Shown one piece after another: positions 24,557-36,556 of a DNA stretch of 64,000 nucleotides. The stretch covers positions 1,612,001-1,676,000 of the forward strand of contig CAWFMM010000004.1 of NCBI GenBank assembly GCA_963817035.1, in the 5' to 3' direction. This stretch comes from AC-49 sp963817035 (GTDB lineage Bacteria; Actinomycetota; Thermoleophilia; Solirubrobacterales; Solirubrobacteraceae). Position numbers and translations under genes: made by a program. Numbering within the stretch: position 1 is the first letter of the stretch; each line of letters begins with the position of its first letter. The notes beneath the pieces were generated by a model. The model saw nothing but the letters and a program-made list of their open reading frames with translations. It was not told where the DNA came from and made no database searches.

Positions 24557-25771
24557 TTACTTGATCGCGTTGTAGACCTTGAACAGCGGGAGGTACATCG
24601 AGATGACGATGAACCCGACGATGCCGCCGACCACGATGATCATGATCGGCTCGAGGATCGACGTCAGCGACTTGACGGCCGAGTCGACCTGGTCCTCGTA
24701 GAAGTCCGCGATCTTGGAGAGCATCTGGTCCAGGGCGCCGGTCTCCTCACCCACGCCGACCATGTGGCTGACCATCGTCGGGAAGACGGGAAGCTGCTTG
24801 AGCGGGTCGCCGATCGTTCCGCCGGCCTTGACGTTGGCGATGACCTTGTCCATCGCATCCTCGATCACGTCGTTGCCCGCGGTCTTGCCGGTGATCTCCA
24901 GCGCCTGGAGGATCGGCACGCCGGCGCTGACGAGCGCGGACAGCGTGCGGCTCCAGCGGGCGATCGAGATCTTCTGGACGATGTCGCCGATCTTGAGCGG
25001 AATGCGCAGTCGGAAGGTGTCCCACTGGTGCTTGCCGCGCTTGCTGCGCTTCCACTTGCGAAAGCCGAAGACGATCGCGGCCACGCCCCCGATGATCAGG
25101 TACCACTGGTGGGTCATGACGTCGCTGAGGCCGACGGTGAACGCCGTGATCGGCGGCAGGCCGCCGCTGTCGGGGAACTGCTTGAACACGCCGACGAAGA
25201 CGGGAATCAGGAACGTCACCAGGGCGATCAGGACAAGCAGCGCGAAGGTCGCGACGACGATCGGGTACGTCATCGCCGACTTGACCTGGCGGCGCAGCGA
25301 GTCCTCCTTCTCGAGCTGGTCGGCGACCCGCTCGAGCGAGGAATCCAGCACACCGCCGGTCTCACCTGCGGCGGTCATGGCCACGAACAGCTGATTGAAG
25401 ACCTTGGGGTGACGCGCCAGCGCGTCACTGAACGCGAGGCCCGCCTCGACGTCCTTGCGGACCATGACGAGCGTCTCGCACAGCTTCTTGTTGGCGGTCT
25501 GCGCCTCGAGCACGTAGAGCGCCCGAAGAATGGTCATACCCGAGCTGATCATCGTCGCCAGCTGGCGGGTCATCACCGACAGGTCGGTGAGCTTGATCTT
25601 CTGCATGAAGTCGAGGTTGATCTCCTTCGACTGATGCTTGGCGCTGATGTCGAGGACGATCAGCCCGCGCGCCTTCAACTGATCGGCGACGACCTGCTTG
25701 GAGTCCGCGTCGACCTGACCGGTGGCCTTCGCCCCGGTCACGTCCATCGCCTTGAAGACGAAGGTCGACAT
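24557..25771 (-). CDS. pilC: Type IV pilus platform protein PilC
   Basis: Polytopic inner-membrane protein on which the extension and retraction ATPases act. 404 residues with two GspF domains, MTRQLATMISSGMTILRAL and WSRTLSALVSAGVPILQAL, and three main membrane segments (about 170-195, 220-240, 375-398). The N-terminus FVFKAMDVTGAKATGQVDAD is family-typical. Follows pilT by three bases; end of the aroE-pilB-pilT-pilC run. Confidence 0.95.
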   Translation of the reverse strand: MSTFVFKAMDVTGAKATGQVDADSKQVVADQLKARGLIVLDISAKHQSKEINLDFMQKIKLTDLSVMTRQLATMISSGMTILRALYVLEAQTANKKLCETLVMVRKDVEAGLAFSDALARHPKVFNQLFVAMTAAGETGGVLDSSLERVADQLEKEDSLRRQVKSAMTYPIVVATFALLVLIALVTFLIPVFVGVFKQFPDSGGLPPITAFTVGLSDVMTHQWYLIIGGVAAIVFGFRKWKRSKRGKHQWDTFRLRIPLKIGDIVQKISIARWSRTLSALVSAGVPILQALEITGKTAGNDVIEDAMDKVIANVKAGGTIGDPLKQLPVFPTMVSHMVGVGEETGALDQMLSKIADFYEDQVDSAVKSLTSILEPIMIIVVGGIVGFIVISMYLPLFKVYNAIK

Positions 25772-25774
25772 GGC

Positions 25775-26854
25775 TTACGCGGCGAACGCTGCCGCGCCCA
25801 TGAGACGCCGCAGCTCGTCAGGGGTGGTCGACCGCTTCTCGGCGTCGCGCGCCGTGAGCTTGCCCTGACGCACGAGCGTGGCCAGGGCCGCGTCCATCGT
25901 CTGCATGCCGCTGGCGGAGCCGGTCTGCATCGTCGAGTAGATCTGGTGGGTCTTGCCCTCGCGGATCAGGTTGCGCACGGCCGGCGTCGGCACGAGGACC
26001 TCGCAGGCGACGCAGCGCGAACTGCCGTCACTCGTCGGGATCAGCTGCTGGGTCATGACGCCCTGAAGGGCGACGCTGAGCTGGACGCGCACCTGCTGCT
26101 GCTGGTGGGCGGGGAAGACGTCGATGATTCGGTCGATGGTCTGCGGGCAGTCCTGGGTGTGCAGGGTCGCGAACACGAGGTGGCCGGTCTCCGCCGCGGT
26201 CAGCGCCGTCTGGATCGTCTCCAGGTCGCGCATCTCGCCGACGAGGATGACATCGGGGTCCTGGCGCAGGGCGCCCTTGAGCGCCATTGAGAACGACTGC
26301 GCGTCGGCGCCGAGCTCACGCTGGTTGACCAGGCACTTCTTGTGGCCGTGGAGGAACTCGATCGGATCCTCGATGGTCATGATGTGCTCTTCGCGCGTCG
26401 AGTTGATCTCGTCGATCATCGCGGCGAGCGACGTGGACTTGCCTGAGCCGGTCGGACCGGTGACCAGCACGAAGCCACGCGGCTTCTTGCAGAAGTCGTG
26501 CATGATGCTCGGCAGTCCGAGATCGTCGATCTGGGTGATGACGCCGGGGATCAGACGGAAGGCCGCGCCGAGCGCGCCGCGCTGGAAGTAGGCGTTGACG
26601 CGGAAGCGGGCGTGGTTGGGGATCGCGTAGGCGAAGTCGAGCTGCCAGTCGGTCTCCAGGCGTTGGCGCTGGTCGTTGGAGAGGATCGAGTAGATGATCT
26701 CCCGCGTGTCGGTGGGGTCGAGGGCGGGGTAGCCGTCGAGCGGGGTCAGGCGGCCGCGGACACGCACCATCGGCGGGGATCCGGCGGTGATGTGAAGGTC
26801 GGACGCACGACGCTCGAGGACGTCCAGCAACAGGTCAGCAAAGTCGAAGCGCAT
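25775..26854 (-). CDS. pilT: Twitching motility ATPase PilT
   Basis: Retraction motor of the type IV pilus. 359 residues with Walker A GPTGSGKST (133-141), Asp box MTIEDPIEFLH, Walker B DVILVGEMRD, His box FATLHTQD and, near residue 300, PAVRNLIREGK, the AIRNLIRE-like motif specific to PilT. Presence of pilT means that the pilus is probably retractile, supporting twitching or DNA uptake rather than a static fibre. Confidence 0.95.
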   Translation of the reverse strand: MRFDFADLLLDVLERRASDLHITAGSPPMVRVRGRLTPLDGYPALDPTDTREIIYSILSNDQRQRLETDWQLDFAYAIPNHARFRVNAYFQRGALGAAFRLIPGVITQIDDLGLPSIMHDFCKKPRGFVLVTGPTGSGKSTSLAAMIDEINSTREEHIMTIEDPIEFLHGHKKCLVNQRELGADAQSFSMALKGALRQDPDVILVGEMRDLETIQTALTAAETGHLVFATLHTQDCPQTIDRIIDVFPAHQQQQVRVQLSVALQGVMTQQLIPTSDGSSRCVACEVLVPTPAVRNLIREGKTHQIYSTMQTGSASGMQTMDAALATLVRQGKLTARDAEKRSTTPDELRRLMGAAAFAA

Positions 26855-26898
26855 GTCTTCCCCTAGTCGGCCATTCGTTGACGTTCTTGACGGAACAC

Positions 26899-29040
<2,142 letters not shown>

Positions 29041-29872
29041 GTGTCTGGTCTGATTCCTGTGTGGCGCCGTGGCGCATTGCGTCCAGAGGAGCCGCGCGAC
29101 CGGTCCAGGCCTCGAAGCTCAGTGCGCCTTGGCGCACCAGAATCTCCAGACCGTCCACGGTGGCCGCTCCGCTGCGGGACGCTGCCTGCAGGAGAGCCGT
29201 TGTGGGCGATCGGTAGACCAGGTCCACCACGAACGCATATCCGTCCAGGTCGTCGGACGACACAGGGAGTTCCTTGAATGGGTCGGTCTGGGGCTGCAAC
29301 CCGGCTGTGGTGCAATTCACCAGCAGATCGGCGGTATGGGCCCGCGTGACCGCGCGCGCGCCGAGCGCCGCGGCAAGCTCTTCGGCCCGCTGTGGCGTGC
29401 GGTTCCAGACCGCCACGTCGGCGGCCCCGGCCGTGACCAGGGCCCAGACGATCGCGCGTGCGCTGCCCCCGGCGCCGAGGACGAGCGCCGTGGCGCCCGC
29501 GGGCGAGCTCGGCAGCGCGGCAAGGAATCCGGGCGCGTCGGTGTTGTCGGCGGCGATCGCCCCGTCGGCGAAGCTCAGCGTGTTGGCGGCGCCGATCTCG
29601 CGTGCGCGCTCGGTGGCCGTGTCGGCGAGCGCCAGGGCGGCGTGCTTGTGGGGCACGGTGACGTTGGCGCCGACGAACCCCGCCGCGGGCAGCGCACGGA
29701 CCGTCTCCTCGAACAGCTCCGGCGGAGCCGGCAGCAGCTGGTAGCTCCAGTCGGTCATTCCCAGTGCGGCGAACGCCGCGCGCTGCATGGCCGGCGAGCG
29801 GCTGTGGGCGACCGGCCAGCCGAGGACGCCGAGCCGCTTCATCTCGGTCGCCGATCTCCCATCAGTGAGCCA

Positions 29873-31399
29873 CTAGCCCTTCTTACAGGTCGGCACGCGG
29901 CCGTGGTTGGCTGCCACCGCGGCCTGGTAGCGCTCGACGTCCTGCTGGAACTTGGCGTCGGTGGCGCTGAACTCGGTCCCACCGCAACCGTCGGCCGAGG
30001 CGACGTAGAACAGGTAGCCGCCCTTGGCGGGCATGGCGGCCGCCTGGATCGCGGCGAGTCCGGGGTTCCCGATCGGGGTTGGCGGCAGGCCGAGGTGAAT
30101 GCGGGTGTTGTAGGGCGTGTCGGTGTGCAGCTGCGAGACGGTCAGCGGTTTGTTCCAGTCGCGCAGCGCGAAGCGCAGCGTCGCGTCGATCCCGAGCGGC
30201 ATGTGGGCATGCAGGCGGTTGTAGATCACCGCCGCGATCTTCCTGCGGTCCGCGGGTGAGGCCGACTCGCGTTCGACCATCGAGGCGATCGTGAGCACGT
30301 CGTAGACGGTCAGGTGCTTGCTGCGCGCGTAGGACAGGCTGACCTTCTTCATCGCCTTCTTCCACGAGGCGACCTGGTCGCGGACCAGCGCGCCAACCGT
30401 GGCATCGGCGCGCAGCTGGTAGGTCGACGGGAAGAGGAAGCCCTCGAGCGAATGGGTGCCCTTCGGCGCGCCATAGAGGTGTGGGGTCAGGGCCGGAGAG
30501 TTCGCCGTCGCGTGGAGGTAGGAGCCGCGGAGGCCCGCCGCCTTGACGCGCGGCCCCGCCTCCCGGATCGACAGACCCTCGGGGATCGTGACGTTGACGA
30601 CCTTGGCCGCCTTGGGCGCGGTGTTGAGCGCGGTGATCGCGTCGCCGTAGGGCATGTCCTTGGCCATCACGTAGTGTCCCGGGCGCAGCGCGCTGCTCTT
30701 TCCCGACAGGCGCGCGCGCAAGGCGAAGAAGAAGCCCGACGAGACGACGCCGTCCTGCTCGAGGATGTCGCCGATCTTCTTCGACGACGAGTTCGGCGGG
30801 ACCACGACGGCGACGCGGCCGTGGCCGGCACCGTGGAACGGCTGGAAGAGCGCGTTGGCAAACCACGCGATCGCGCACACGATCAGCAGGACGAAGAGCA
30901 CGATCACCGTGCGGCGCCCGGGTGCGCGCCGCCGGCGGCGGGAGTCGCGCGACGTGGCGCCGAGGGCCCTGGTCGCCTCGCGGCCAGGGCGGACCGAGCG
31001 CGTGCCGATCGGGGGTTCGTCCTCGTGGTGGTCGTCCTCGTCGTGGTCGTCCTCGTGGTCCTCGCCGGCGGCCAGGGGCTCGGCCGTCGGCGCGGGTTCG
31101 CCGGGAATGTGCGCCGCGGGATCGGTGGCGGCGGGCGGGAAGACCCCGGTGTCGGTGGGCGGCTCGTCGGCGCGCGGCTCGGCGACGGGCGGCTCACGGG
31201 GCGGCGGCTCGGGAGCGGGCGGTGAAGGGGCGGGAACGACCGGTGCAATGGGAGCGGGCGGCGCGGGCGCCTCATCGGGTGCCCGGCCCTCGCGAGCGGC
31301 CCGCCGAGCCTCGCGCTCGAGCCGGGCGCGCTCGCGCTCCTCCTCGCTGCGCGGCCCAAGCTCCGCGTCCGGCGTTCCGCGGCGACCGAGCGGGCTCAT
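29873..31399 (-). CDS. mltG: Endolytic murein transglycosylase MltG
   Basis: Membrane-anchored lytic transglycosylase that cuts nascent glycan strands and limits their length. 508 residues from ATG 31399, which overlaps the ruvX stop (ATGA). A long cytoplasmic N-terminus is Arg/Glu-, Pro- and then Asp/His-rich (EDHEDDHDEDDHHEDE near 113-128), followed by a membrane helix at about 163-183 and the YceG domain. Catalytic Glu is in ASMVERES (about 376); GIDATLRFAL and YNTRIHLGLPPTPIGNPG are also conserved. The His/Asp run could bind metal, which is conjecture. Confidence 0.93.
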   Translation of the reverse strand: MSPLGRRGTPDAELGPRSEEERERARLEREARRAAREGRAPDEAPAPPAPIAPVVPAPSPPAPEPPPREPPVAEPRADEPPTDTGVFPPAATDPAAHIPGEPAPTAEPLAAGEDHEDDHDEDDHHEDEPPIGTRSVRPGREATRALGATSRDSRRRRRAPGRRTVIVLFVLLIVCAIAWFANALFQPFHGAGHGRVAVVVPPNSSSKKIGDILEQDGVVSSGFFFALRARLSGKSSALRPGHYVMAKDMPYGDAITALNTAPKAAKVVNVTIPEGLSIREAGPRVKAAGLRGSYLHATANSPALTPHLYGAPKGTHSLEGFLFPSTYQLRADATVGALVRDQVASWKKAMKKVSLSYARSKHLTVYDVLTIASMVERESASPADRRKIAAVIYNRLHAHMPLGIDATLRFALRDWNKPLTVSQLHTDTPYNTRIHLGLPPTPIGNPGLAAIQAAAMPAKGGYLFYVASADGCGGTEFSATDAKFQQDVERYQAAVAANHGRVPTCKKG

Positions 31400-31791
31400 C
31401 CCTGGCCTCCGGGGTGCACGGCGAGCCAATCCTCGAGCATGACCGCCGCGGCGCGCGAGTCCTCGCTCGTCGAGCCACCGCGGCGCGCCGCGATCGCCGT
31501 GGTGAAGCGCTCGTCGTAGAGCTCGACCGGCACGCGGACCCGCAGCGCCAGCGCGTCGGCGAACGCGCGCGCCTCGGCGGTCTGCGCCGTGTCGTCCCCC
31601 GACAGTCCGACGGGCAGCCCGACGATCACCCGCCCAACCTCGCGCTCGTCGACGAGCTGGGCCACACGGACCATCCCCTTACGGGTTCCCGGACGCTCGA
31701 TCGCCTCGATCGGCGTCGCCAGCGCACCCGTCGGGTCGCTGACCGCGCAACCGCAGCGCGCGGAGCCGTAGTCCAGAGCGAGCACGCGCAT
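31396..31791 (-). CDS. ruvX: YqgF/RuvX family putative Holliday junction resolvase
   Basis: 131-residue RNase H-fold protein implicated in pre-16S rRNA 5' maturation and/or junction resolution. Catalytic acid positions are visible in LALDYGSARCG, VIVGLPVG, ELYDERFTT and SEDSRAAAVML. It overlaps the alaS stop by one base (TGATG) and the mltG start by four, giving the conserved alaS-ruvX-mltG set. Confidence 0.92.
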   Translation of the reverse strand: MRVLALDYGSARCGCAVSDPTGALATPIEAIERPGTRKGMVRVAQLVDEREVGRVIVGLPVGLSGDDTAQTAEARAFADALALRVRVPVELYDERFTTAIAARRGGSTSEDSRAAAVMLEDWLAVHPGGQG

Positions 31792-34397
31792 CAGGCGTTC
31801 AGCGCCGCCTCGATGGCATTACGCGCGGCGGCGAGCGCCGCGCCGAGCTTCTCAGGGTCGCGGCCGCCGGCCTGGGCCATCGTGTCGCGCCCTCCCCCAC
31901 CGCCGCCGGCGAGCTGCGCCGCCGTCTTGACGATGTCGCCGGCCTTCACGCCGCGCTCCACCAGCGCCGGTGCGACGCTGGCGACGAACTGGACCTTGCC
32001 GTCGCCCGCCGCGCCGAGCACGATCGCCGCGTCGGCGAGCTTGCCCTTCAGCCGATCGGAGATCTCGAGCAGCGCGCCGGGGTCGTCGACCTGCGCCACC
32101 AGCACCGTCGCGCCCTCGATCTGCACGGCCTGCGCGGCCAGCGCGTCGATGTCAACGAAGCTCTGGCTCGCGGCGGCGCTCTTCGCCCCCTGCTTGGCCT
32201 CGGTCTGCAGCGCCAGGAAGCGCTCGGCGATCCGCCCCGGCTCGGTCCGCAGCGCGGCTGCGGTCTCGGCCAGCAGCCGATCGCGCCCGAGCATGTACGC
32301 CACGGCGCCCGGGCCGGTGAGCGCCTCGATGCGGCGCACGTTGGCGGCGCTCGACGATTCGCTGGAGATCTTCAGCAGGCCGATCTCGGCGGTGCGGCCG
32401 ACGTGCGTGCCGCCGCACAGCTCACGCGAATAGGAGCCATCGCCGACCTCGACCATCCGCACGACGTCGCCGTACTTCTCGCCGAACAGTGCCATCGCGC
32501 CGAGGCCGCGCGCCTCGTCGAGCGTCGTCTCGCGCGGCGCCACGGCGTCGTTGCGCACGATCCATTCGTTGACGCGATCCTCGACGTCGCGCAGCTCGTC
32601 GGCGCTCAGCCCGTGACCGTGGGTGAAGTCGAAGCGCAGCTTGTCGGGCCCGACATAGGACCCGGCCTGGCGCACGTGGTCGCCGAGGCGCTCACGCAGC
32701 GCGGCGTGGAGCAGGTGCGTCGCGGTGTGGTTGGCCTGCGTCGCATGGCGCGCGGCTCGATCGACACGTGCGACGACGGCCTCACCGTCGTGCAGCTCAC
32801 CGCGCTCGATCTCGACGACGACGGCCTGGTCGTCACCGACGCGCAGTACCTCGCGGACGATCGCGCGGCAGTCGCCGTCGGCGCATTCGATGACGCCGCC
32901 GTCGGAGACCTGGCCGCCGCCCTGCGCGTAGAACGGCGAGCGCGCGAGCTTGATCCTGACCTGCCCATCGTCGCTGACCGCGGTGACCGTCGTGCGCTCC
33001 TCGAGGCTCTCGTAGCCGGTGAACTGCGTCGGCGGGCCCGGCAGCGCCTCCTGGGCCGCCGACGCGCCGGTCTTGCGCCCGGCCGCGCGTGCCCGGGTGC
33101 GCTGCTCCTCCATCAGATCCTCGAAGCCGACGTCGTCGACCCCCAGGCCCTGCTCGGCCGCGAGCTCCTTGGTCAGATCGAACGGGAAGCCGAACGTGTC
33201 GTGCAGCTGGAACGCGGCCTCGGCGCCGATGCCCTCTGCGCCGCTGTCGAGCGCGCGTGCGACGAGTTCGTCGAGCAGCTTCGTTCCCTGCTCCAGCGTG
33301 CGCCCGAAGCCCTCCTCCTCGGCCGCGAGCCACGTGTCGATCGCCGCGCGCTGCTCGTGCAGCTCCGGGTACGCCGCCCCCATCAGCTCGACGACGCGCT
33401 CGCCGATGGCGGGCAGGAAGCCGGGCTCGATACCCAGCGAGCGGCCGCGCTGGATCGCTCGGCGCATGACCCGGCGCAGCACATAGCCGCGATCCTCGTT
33501 GGACGGGACGACGCCGTCGGCGACCAGGAACGTCATCGCTCGACCGTGGTCGGCGAGGATCCGCAGCGCGACGTCGTGGGATTCGTCGGCGCCGTAGGTC
33601 TGGCCCGACAGCTCCTCCCCCAGCTCGATCAGCGGCTTGAACTGGTCGGTGTCGAAGACGGTGTCGACCTGCTGCTGAATGACCGCCATGCGGTTGAGGC
33701 CCAGCCCGGTGTCGATGTTCTTGGCCGGCAGCGGCGTCAGCGTCCCGGGCGGGCCCTGCTTATAAGTCATGAAGACGAGGTTCCAGAACTCGAGGAAGCG
33801 CTCGTTCTCGCCGCCCGGCAGGTCGTCTTCGGTCCCCCATTGCAGCCCGCGGTCGAGGTAGAGCTCGGTGTTCGGCCCGCACGGCCCGGTCGGGCCGGCC
33901 TGCCAGAAGTTCTCCGAGCGCGGGCACGGGACGATCCGCGAGGCCGGCATGCCGACCGCCTTCCACAGCTCGATCGCCTCCTCGTCGGGGCCCAGGCCCA
34001 ACCCCTCGTCGCCCTCGAAGACCGTGACCCAGATGTCGTCGGCGTCGAAGCCGAAGACCTCGAGCGACGCCTCCCACGCGAACTCGATCGCGCCCTGCTT
34101 GAAGTAGTCGCCGATGGAGAAGTTGCCGAGCATCTCGAACAGCGTCAGGTGGCGCGCGGTCGTCCCGATGATGTCGATGTCGACGGTGCGAAAGCACTTC
34201 TGGCAGCTCGTCAGCCGCGGCGCGGGCGGCTGCTCCTGGCCGAGGAAGTACGGCGTCAGCGGCTGCATCCCCGCCGTGGTCAGCAGCACCGAGGGATCAA
34301 AGGCCGACGGCACCAGGGAGCCCGAGGCCAAGCGCTGGTGGCCGCGCGAGACGTAGTACTCCAGGAACGCCGTACGGATCTCATCCGAGGTCATCAT
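31791..34397 (-). CDS. alaS: Alanyl-tRNA synthetase
   Basis: Class II synthetase, about 868 residues. Start is ATG 34397 or the adjacent ATG 34394, where homology begins (TSDEIRTAFLEYYVSRGH). The aminoacylation core has LTTAGMQPLTPYFLGQ (motif 1/2 area) and NIDTGLGLNRMA; the editing domain carries the zinc/editing HxxxH ... CxxxH set as HTATHLLHAAL and CGGTHVGRTAEIG. The C-Ala domain ends GGGGGGRDTMAQAGG. The reading frame runs further upstream but only through unrelated sequence. Confidence 0.96.
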   Translation of the reverse strand: MMTSDEIRTAFLEYYVSRGHQRLASGSLVPSAFDPSVLLTTAGMQPLTPYFLGQEQPPAPRLTSCQKCFRTVDIDIIGTTARHLTLFEMLGNFSIGDYFKQGAIEFAWEASLEVFGFDADDIWVTVFEGDEGLGLGPDEEAIELWKAVGMPASRIVPCPRSENFWQAGPTGPCGPNTELYLDRGLQWGTEDDLPGGENERFLEFWNLVFMTYKQGPPGTLTPLPAKNIDTGLGLNRMAVIQQQVDTVFDTDQFKPLIELGEELSGQTYGADESHDVALRILADHGRAMTFLVADGVVPSNEDRGYVLRRVMRRAIQRGRSLGIEPGFLPAIGERVVELMGAAYPELHEQRAAIDTWLAAEEEGFGRTLEQGTKLLDELVARALDSGAEGIGAEAAFQLHDTFGFPFDLTKELAAEQGLGVDDVGFEDLMEEQRTRARAAGRKTGASAAQEALPGPPTQFTGYESLEERTTVTAVSDDGQVRIKLARSPFYAQGGGQVSDGGVIECADGDCRAIVREVLRVGDDQAVVVEIERGELHDGEAVVARVDRAARHATQANHTATHLLHAALRERLGDHVRQAGSYVGPDKLRFDFTHGHGLSADELRDVEDRVNEWIVRNDAVAPRETTLDEARGLGAMALFGEKYGDVVRMVEVGDGSYSRELCGGTHVGRTAEIGLLKISSESSSAANVRRIEALTGPGAVAYMLGRDRLLAETAAALRTEPGRIAERFLALQTEAKQGAKSAAASQSFVDIDALAAQAVQIEGATVLVAQVDDPGALLEISDRLKGKLADAAIVLGAAGDGKVQFVASVAPALVERGVKAGDIVKTAAQLAGGGGGGRDTMAQAGGRDPEKLGAALAAARNAIEAALNA

Positions 34398-34420
34398 CGA
34401 ACGGGAGAGTGTAGGAGGAG

Positions 34421-35830
34421 CTAGGCGATGACCGCGTGGCCCACGACGACGTCGCCGTCGAGCAACACCGCGGCCTGTCCCGGGGCGGCGCCGAGCACCG
34501 GACGGCCGAGAACGACGGTGTCGTCCTCCAGATGCGCCGGAAGGACGCGCGAGCGGTAGCGCAGTCGCACCTGGTTGACCCGCTGCGCGTCGGTATGCAG
34601 GACGATGTCGCGCAGCACCACGCGCGAGGTCTCGAGGTGGACGCGAGCACCGACGGTGACCGTGTTGGCGACGGCGTCGGTCGCGAGCACGTAGAGCGGC
34701 TCCGAGCCGCCGATGCCCAGCCCGCGGCGCTGCCCGACGGTGAAGCGGTGGTGGCCGCGGTGGTGGCCGAGGACCTCGCCGCCGAGATCGATCACGGCGC
34801 CCGGGCGCTCGCCGAGACCGCCGTGGGTGGCGAGGAAGTCGGTCTTTCCGACTCCGGCGAGGAAGCACAGGTCCTGCGAATCGGGCGTGTGGGCGACGGC
34901 CAGCCCATGCTCGGCGGCGAGCTCGCGAACCTGCGGCTTGCGCAGCGCGCCGAGCGGGAAGCGCAGGCGCCGCAGCGACGTGGGATCCAGCCCCGCGAGC
35001 ATGTACGTCTGGTCCTTGTCGGAGTCGATCCCCGCACGCAGCAGGCCGTCGTCGGAGATCCGCGCGTAGTGCCCGGTCGCCAGCGCGGGCGCGCCGAGCC
35101 GCTGGGCGAGGTCAAGCATGGCGTCGAGGCGCACCTCGCCGTTGCAGCGCACGCACGGGTTCGGGGTCAGGCCGGCGGCGTGGCCGGCAAGCCACGGGTC
35201 GACGACGCCGGCCCGGAAGTCCTCGCGCAGATCGAGCGTGAAATGCGCCATGCCCTGCGCGTGGGCGAGCGAGCGTGCGCGGCGCACCGAGGCGGCCGAG
35301 CAGCACGAGCGCTCGCCGTCGTTGGCCGGGTCGCGCCACAGCTCGACCGTCACCGCGACCGCCTCGCCGTCCCGTGCGCAGAGCAGCGCGGCGACCGCGC
35401 TGTCGACGCCGCCGCTCATCGCCACGAGTGTGCGGTCGGCTCGGGGCGGGCACTTCGCCTGAGCCGCCGCAGCCGCGCCGAGCGCACGATGCAGTGCGTC
35501 GGCGGCGAGATCGGCGGCGTGGAACTTGCCCGCGCTGAGCCCGCCGAGGGCGGCAGCGACCTCGGTCGCGCCGACCCGCGCGGCCTCGAGCAGCGGCTCG
35601 CCGCAGACCATCTCGACGGTCGCGCTGCCCGCGGCGCGGATCGCCCCGCAACCCGAGGCGTCGAAGCCCGCGTCGGCGATCCGGTCGCCCTGGACCACGA
35701 CGCGCAGGACGACGAGGTCGCCACACGGCGCGCCGCCGGCCGAGCCGGCGTAGGCGTCGGCGGGCACATGCCCTTCCCCCTGGGGGTGGTGCAGGTGCTC
35801 AGCGAAACGGTCGTCGAAGCGGTCGGTCAC
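34421..35830 (-). CDS. mnmA: IscU/NifU-like domain fused to tRNA 2-thiouridylase MnmA
   Basis: 469 residues, about 100 longer than normal MnmA. Residues 1-118 resemble an Fe-S scaffold: GGAPCGDLV (Cys36) and ASGCGAIRAAG (Cys61), but the third scaffold cysteine is Ala (KFHAADLAADAL, 102-113). From about 130 comes MnmA: PP-loop SGGVDSA (139-145), NPCVRCN (224-230) and SQDLCFLAG (Cys322), the two thiolation cysteines, then the C-terminal beta domains. MnmA makes s2U34 in tRNA Lys/Glu/Gln. The fused domain may hand over sulfur. Start is GTG 35830; both parts are in one uninterrupted frame. Confidence 0.9.
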   Translation of the reverse strand: MTDRFDDRFAEHLHHPQGEGHVPADAYAGSAGGAPCGDLVVLRVVVQGDRIADAGFDASGCGAIRAAGSATVEMVCGEPLLEAARVGATEVAAALGGLSAGKFHAADLAADALHRALGAAAAAQAKCPPRADRTLVAMSGGVDSAVAALLCARDGEAVAVTVELWRDPANDGERSCCSAASVRRARSLAHAQGMAHFTLDLREDFRAGVVDPWLAGHAAGLTPNPCVRCNGEVRLDAMLDLAQRLGAPALATGHYARISDDGLLRAGIDSDKDQTYMLAGLDPTSLRRLRFPLGALRKPQVRELAAEHGLAVAHTPDSQDLCFLAGVGKTDFLATHGGLGERPGAVIDLGGEVLGHHRGHHRFTVGQRRGLGIGGSEPLYVLATDAVANTVTVGARVHLETSRVVLRDIVLHTDAQRVNQVRLRYRSRVLPAHLEDDTVVLGRPVLGAAPGQAAVLLDGDVVVGHAVIA

Positions 35831-35863
35831 CGCTCGTCAATATGGCAGGCGGGCAGTCGCGCG

Positions 35864-36502
35864 TCAGCCGCGGGCGATGGAGATCGCCTGGGTGATCGCC
35901 AGAGCGTCGGTGTAGCCGACGATCTCCTGGTACTGGCGGTTGGGGCCGATCACGAGCACGGTCGGGGAGATCGCGATCCCCACGCCGGTGGTGATCGCCG
36001 GGTACTTGCCGACCTCGTTGCTGGGGATCGTGAAGACGGCGACCCGCTTGCGGGCGCTGATCGAGGAGACGGCACGGCGCACGGAGTTGTCGTCGGCGCC
36101 TCCCTTGGTCCAGAACAGGACGACGGCGACCTTCTTGTCGGCCAAAGCGGTGAAGATCTTGCGCGAACGGTCGCCGGGCGCGAGTGCGGGGATCGACGCG
36201 TCGGCGTGCGTAGCCGTCGCGTGCTTGACCACCGGGTGGGGGGTCGGCTGGGTGACGACCTTGGTCGGCGGTGTCGCGGTCGCCTGAGCGCCGGGCGTCT
36301 CGGTGCCGGTCGCCTGCTCGGCCTTCGTCGCGGCGGCTTGGGACGCCTGAACCGCCTGCTGGGCCTGGGAGATCGGGCTGTTGAACTGCGACGAGCTGTC
36401 CGCGCCCTTGCCGGGCGGCTTGAGTACGAAGAACAGGCCACCGACGATCAGCAGCGTCGTGAGCAACCCGATGAACATGGGTCGGGACCGTACGGAGGAC
36501 AC
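35864..36502 (-). CDS. Membrane-anchored thioredoxin-like protein
   Basis: 212 residues from GTG 36502 (ATG 36479 possible). An N-terminal membrane helix (MFIGLLTTLLIVGGLFFVL) is followed by a Gln/Ala/Thr-rich linker to about residue 100 and a thioredoxin-like fold: KKVAVVLFWTKGGADDNSVR, then RVAVFTIPSNEVGKY and ISPTVLVIGPNRQ. The usual CxxC is absent (WTKGGADD in its place), so redox activity by the normal mechanism is unlikely. Lies between hisS and mnmA; role unknown. Confidence 0.7.
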   Translation of the reverse strand: MSSVRSRPMFIGLLTTLLIVGGLFFVLKPPGKGADSSSQFNSPISQAQQAVQASQAAATKAEQATGTETPGAQATATPPTKVVTQPTPHPVVKHATATHADASIPALAPGDRSRKIFTALADKKVAVVLFWTKGGADDNSVRRAVSSISARKRVAVFTIPSNEVGKYPAITTGVGIAISPTVLVIGPNRQYQEIVGYTDALAITQAISIARG

Positions 36503-36556
36503 GCCCCGGTGATCGGCAGGCGCCGCCGCCGGTTGAGCCGGATTGGAGGTTGTCGC

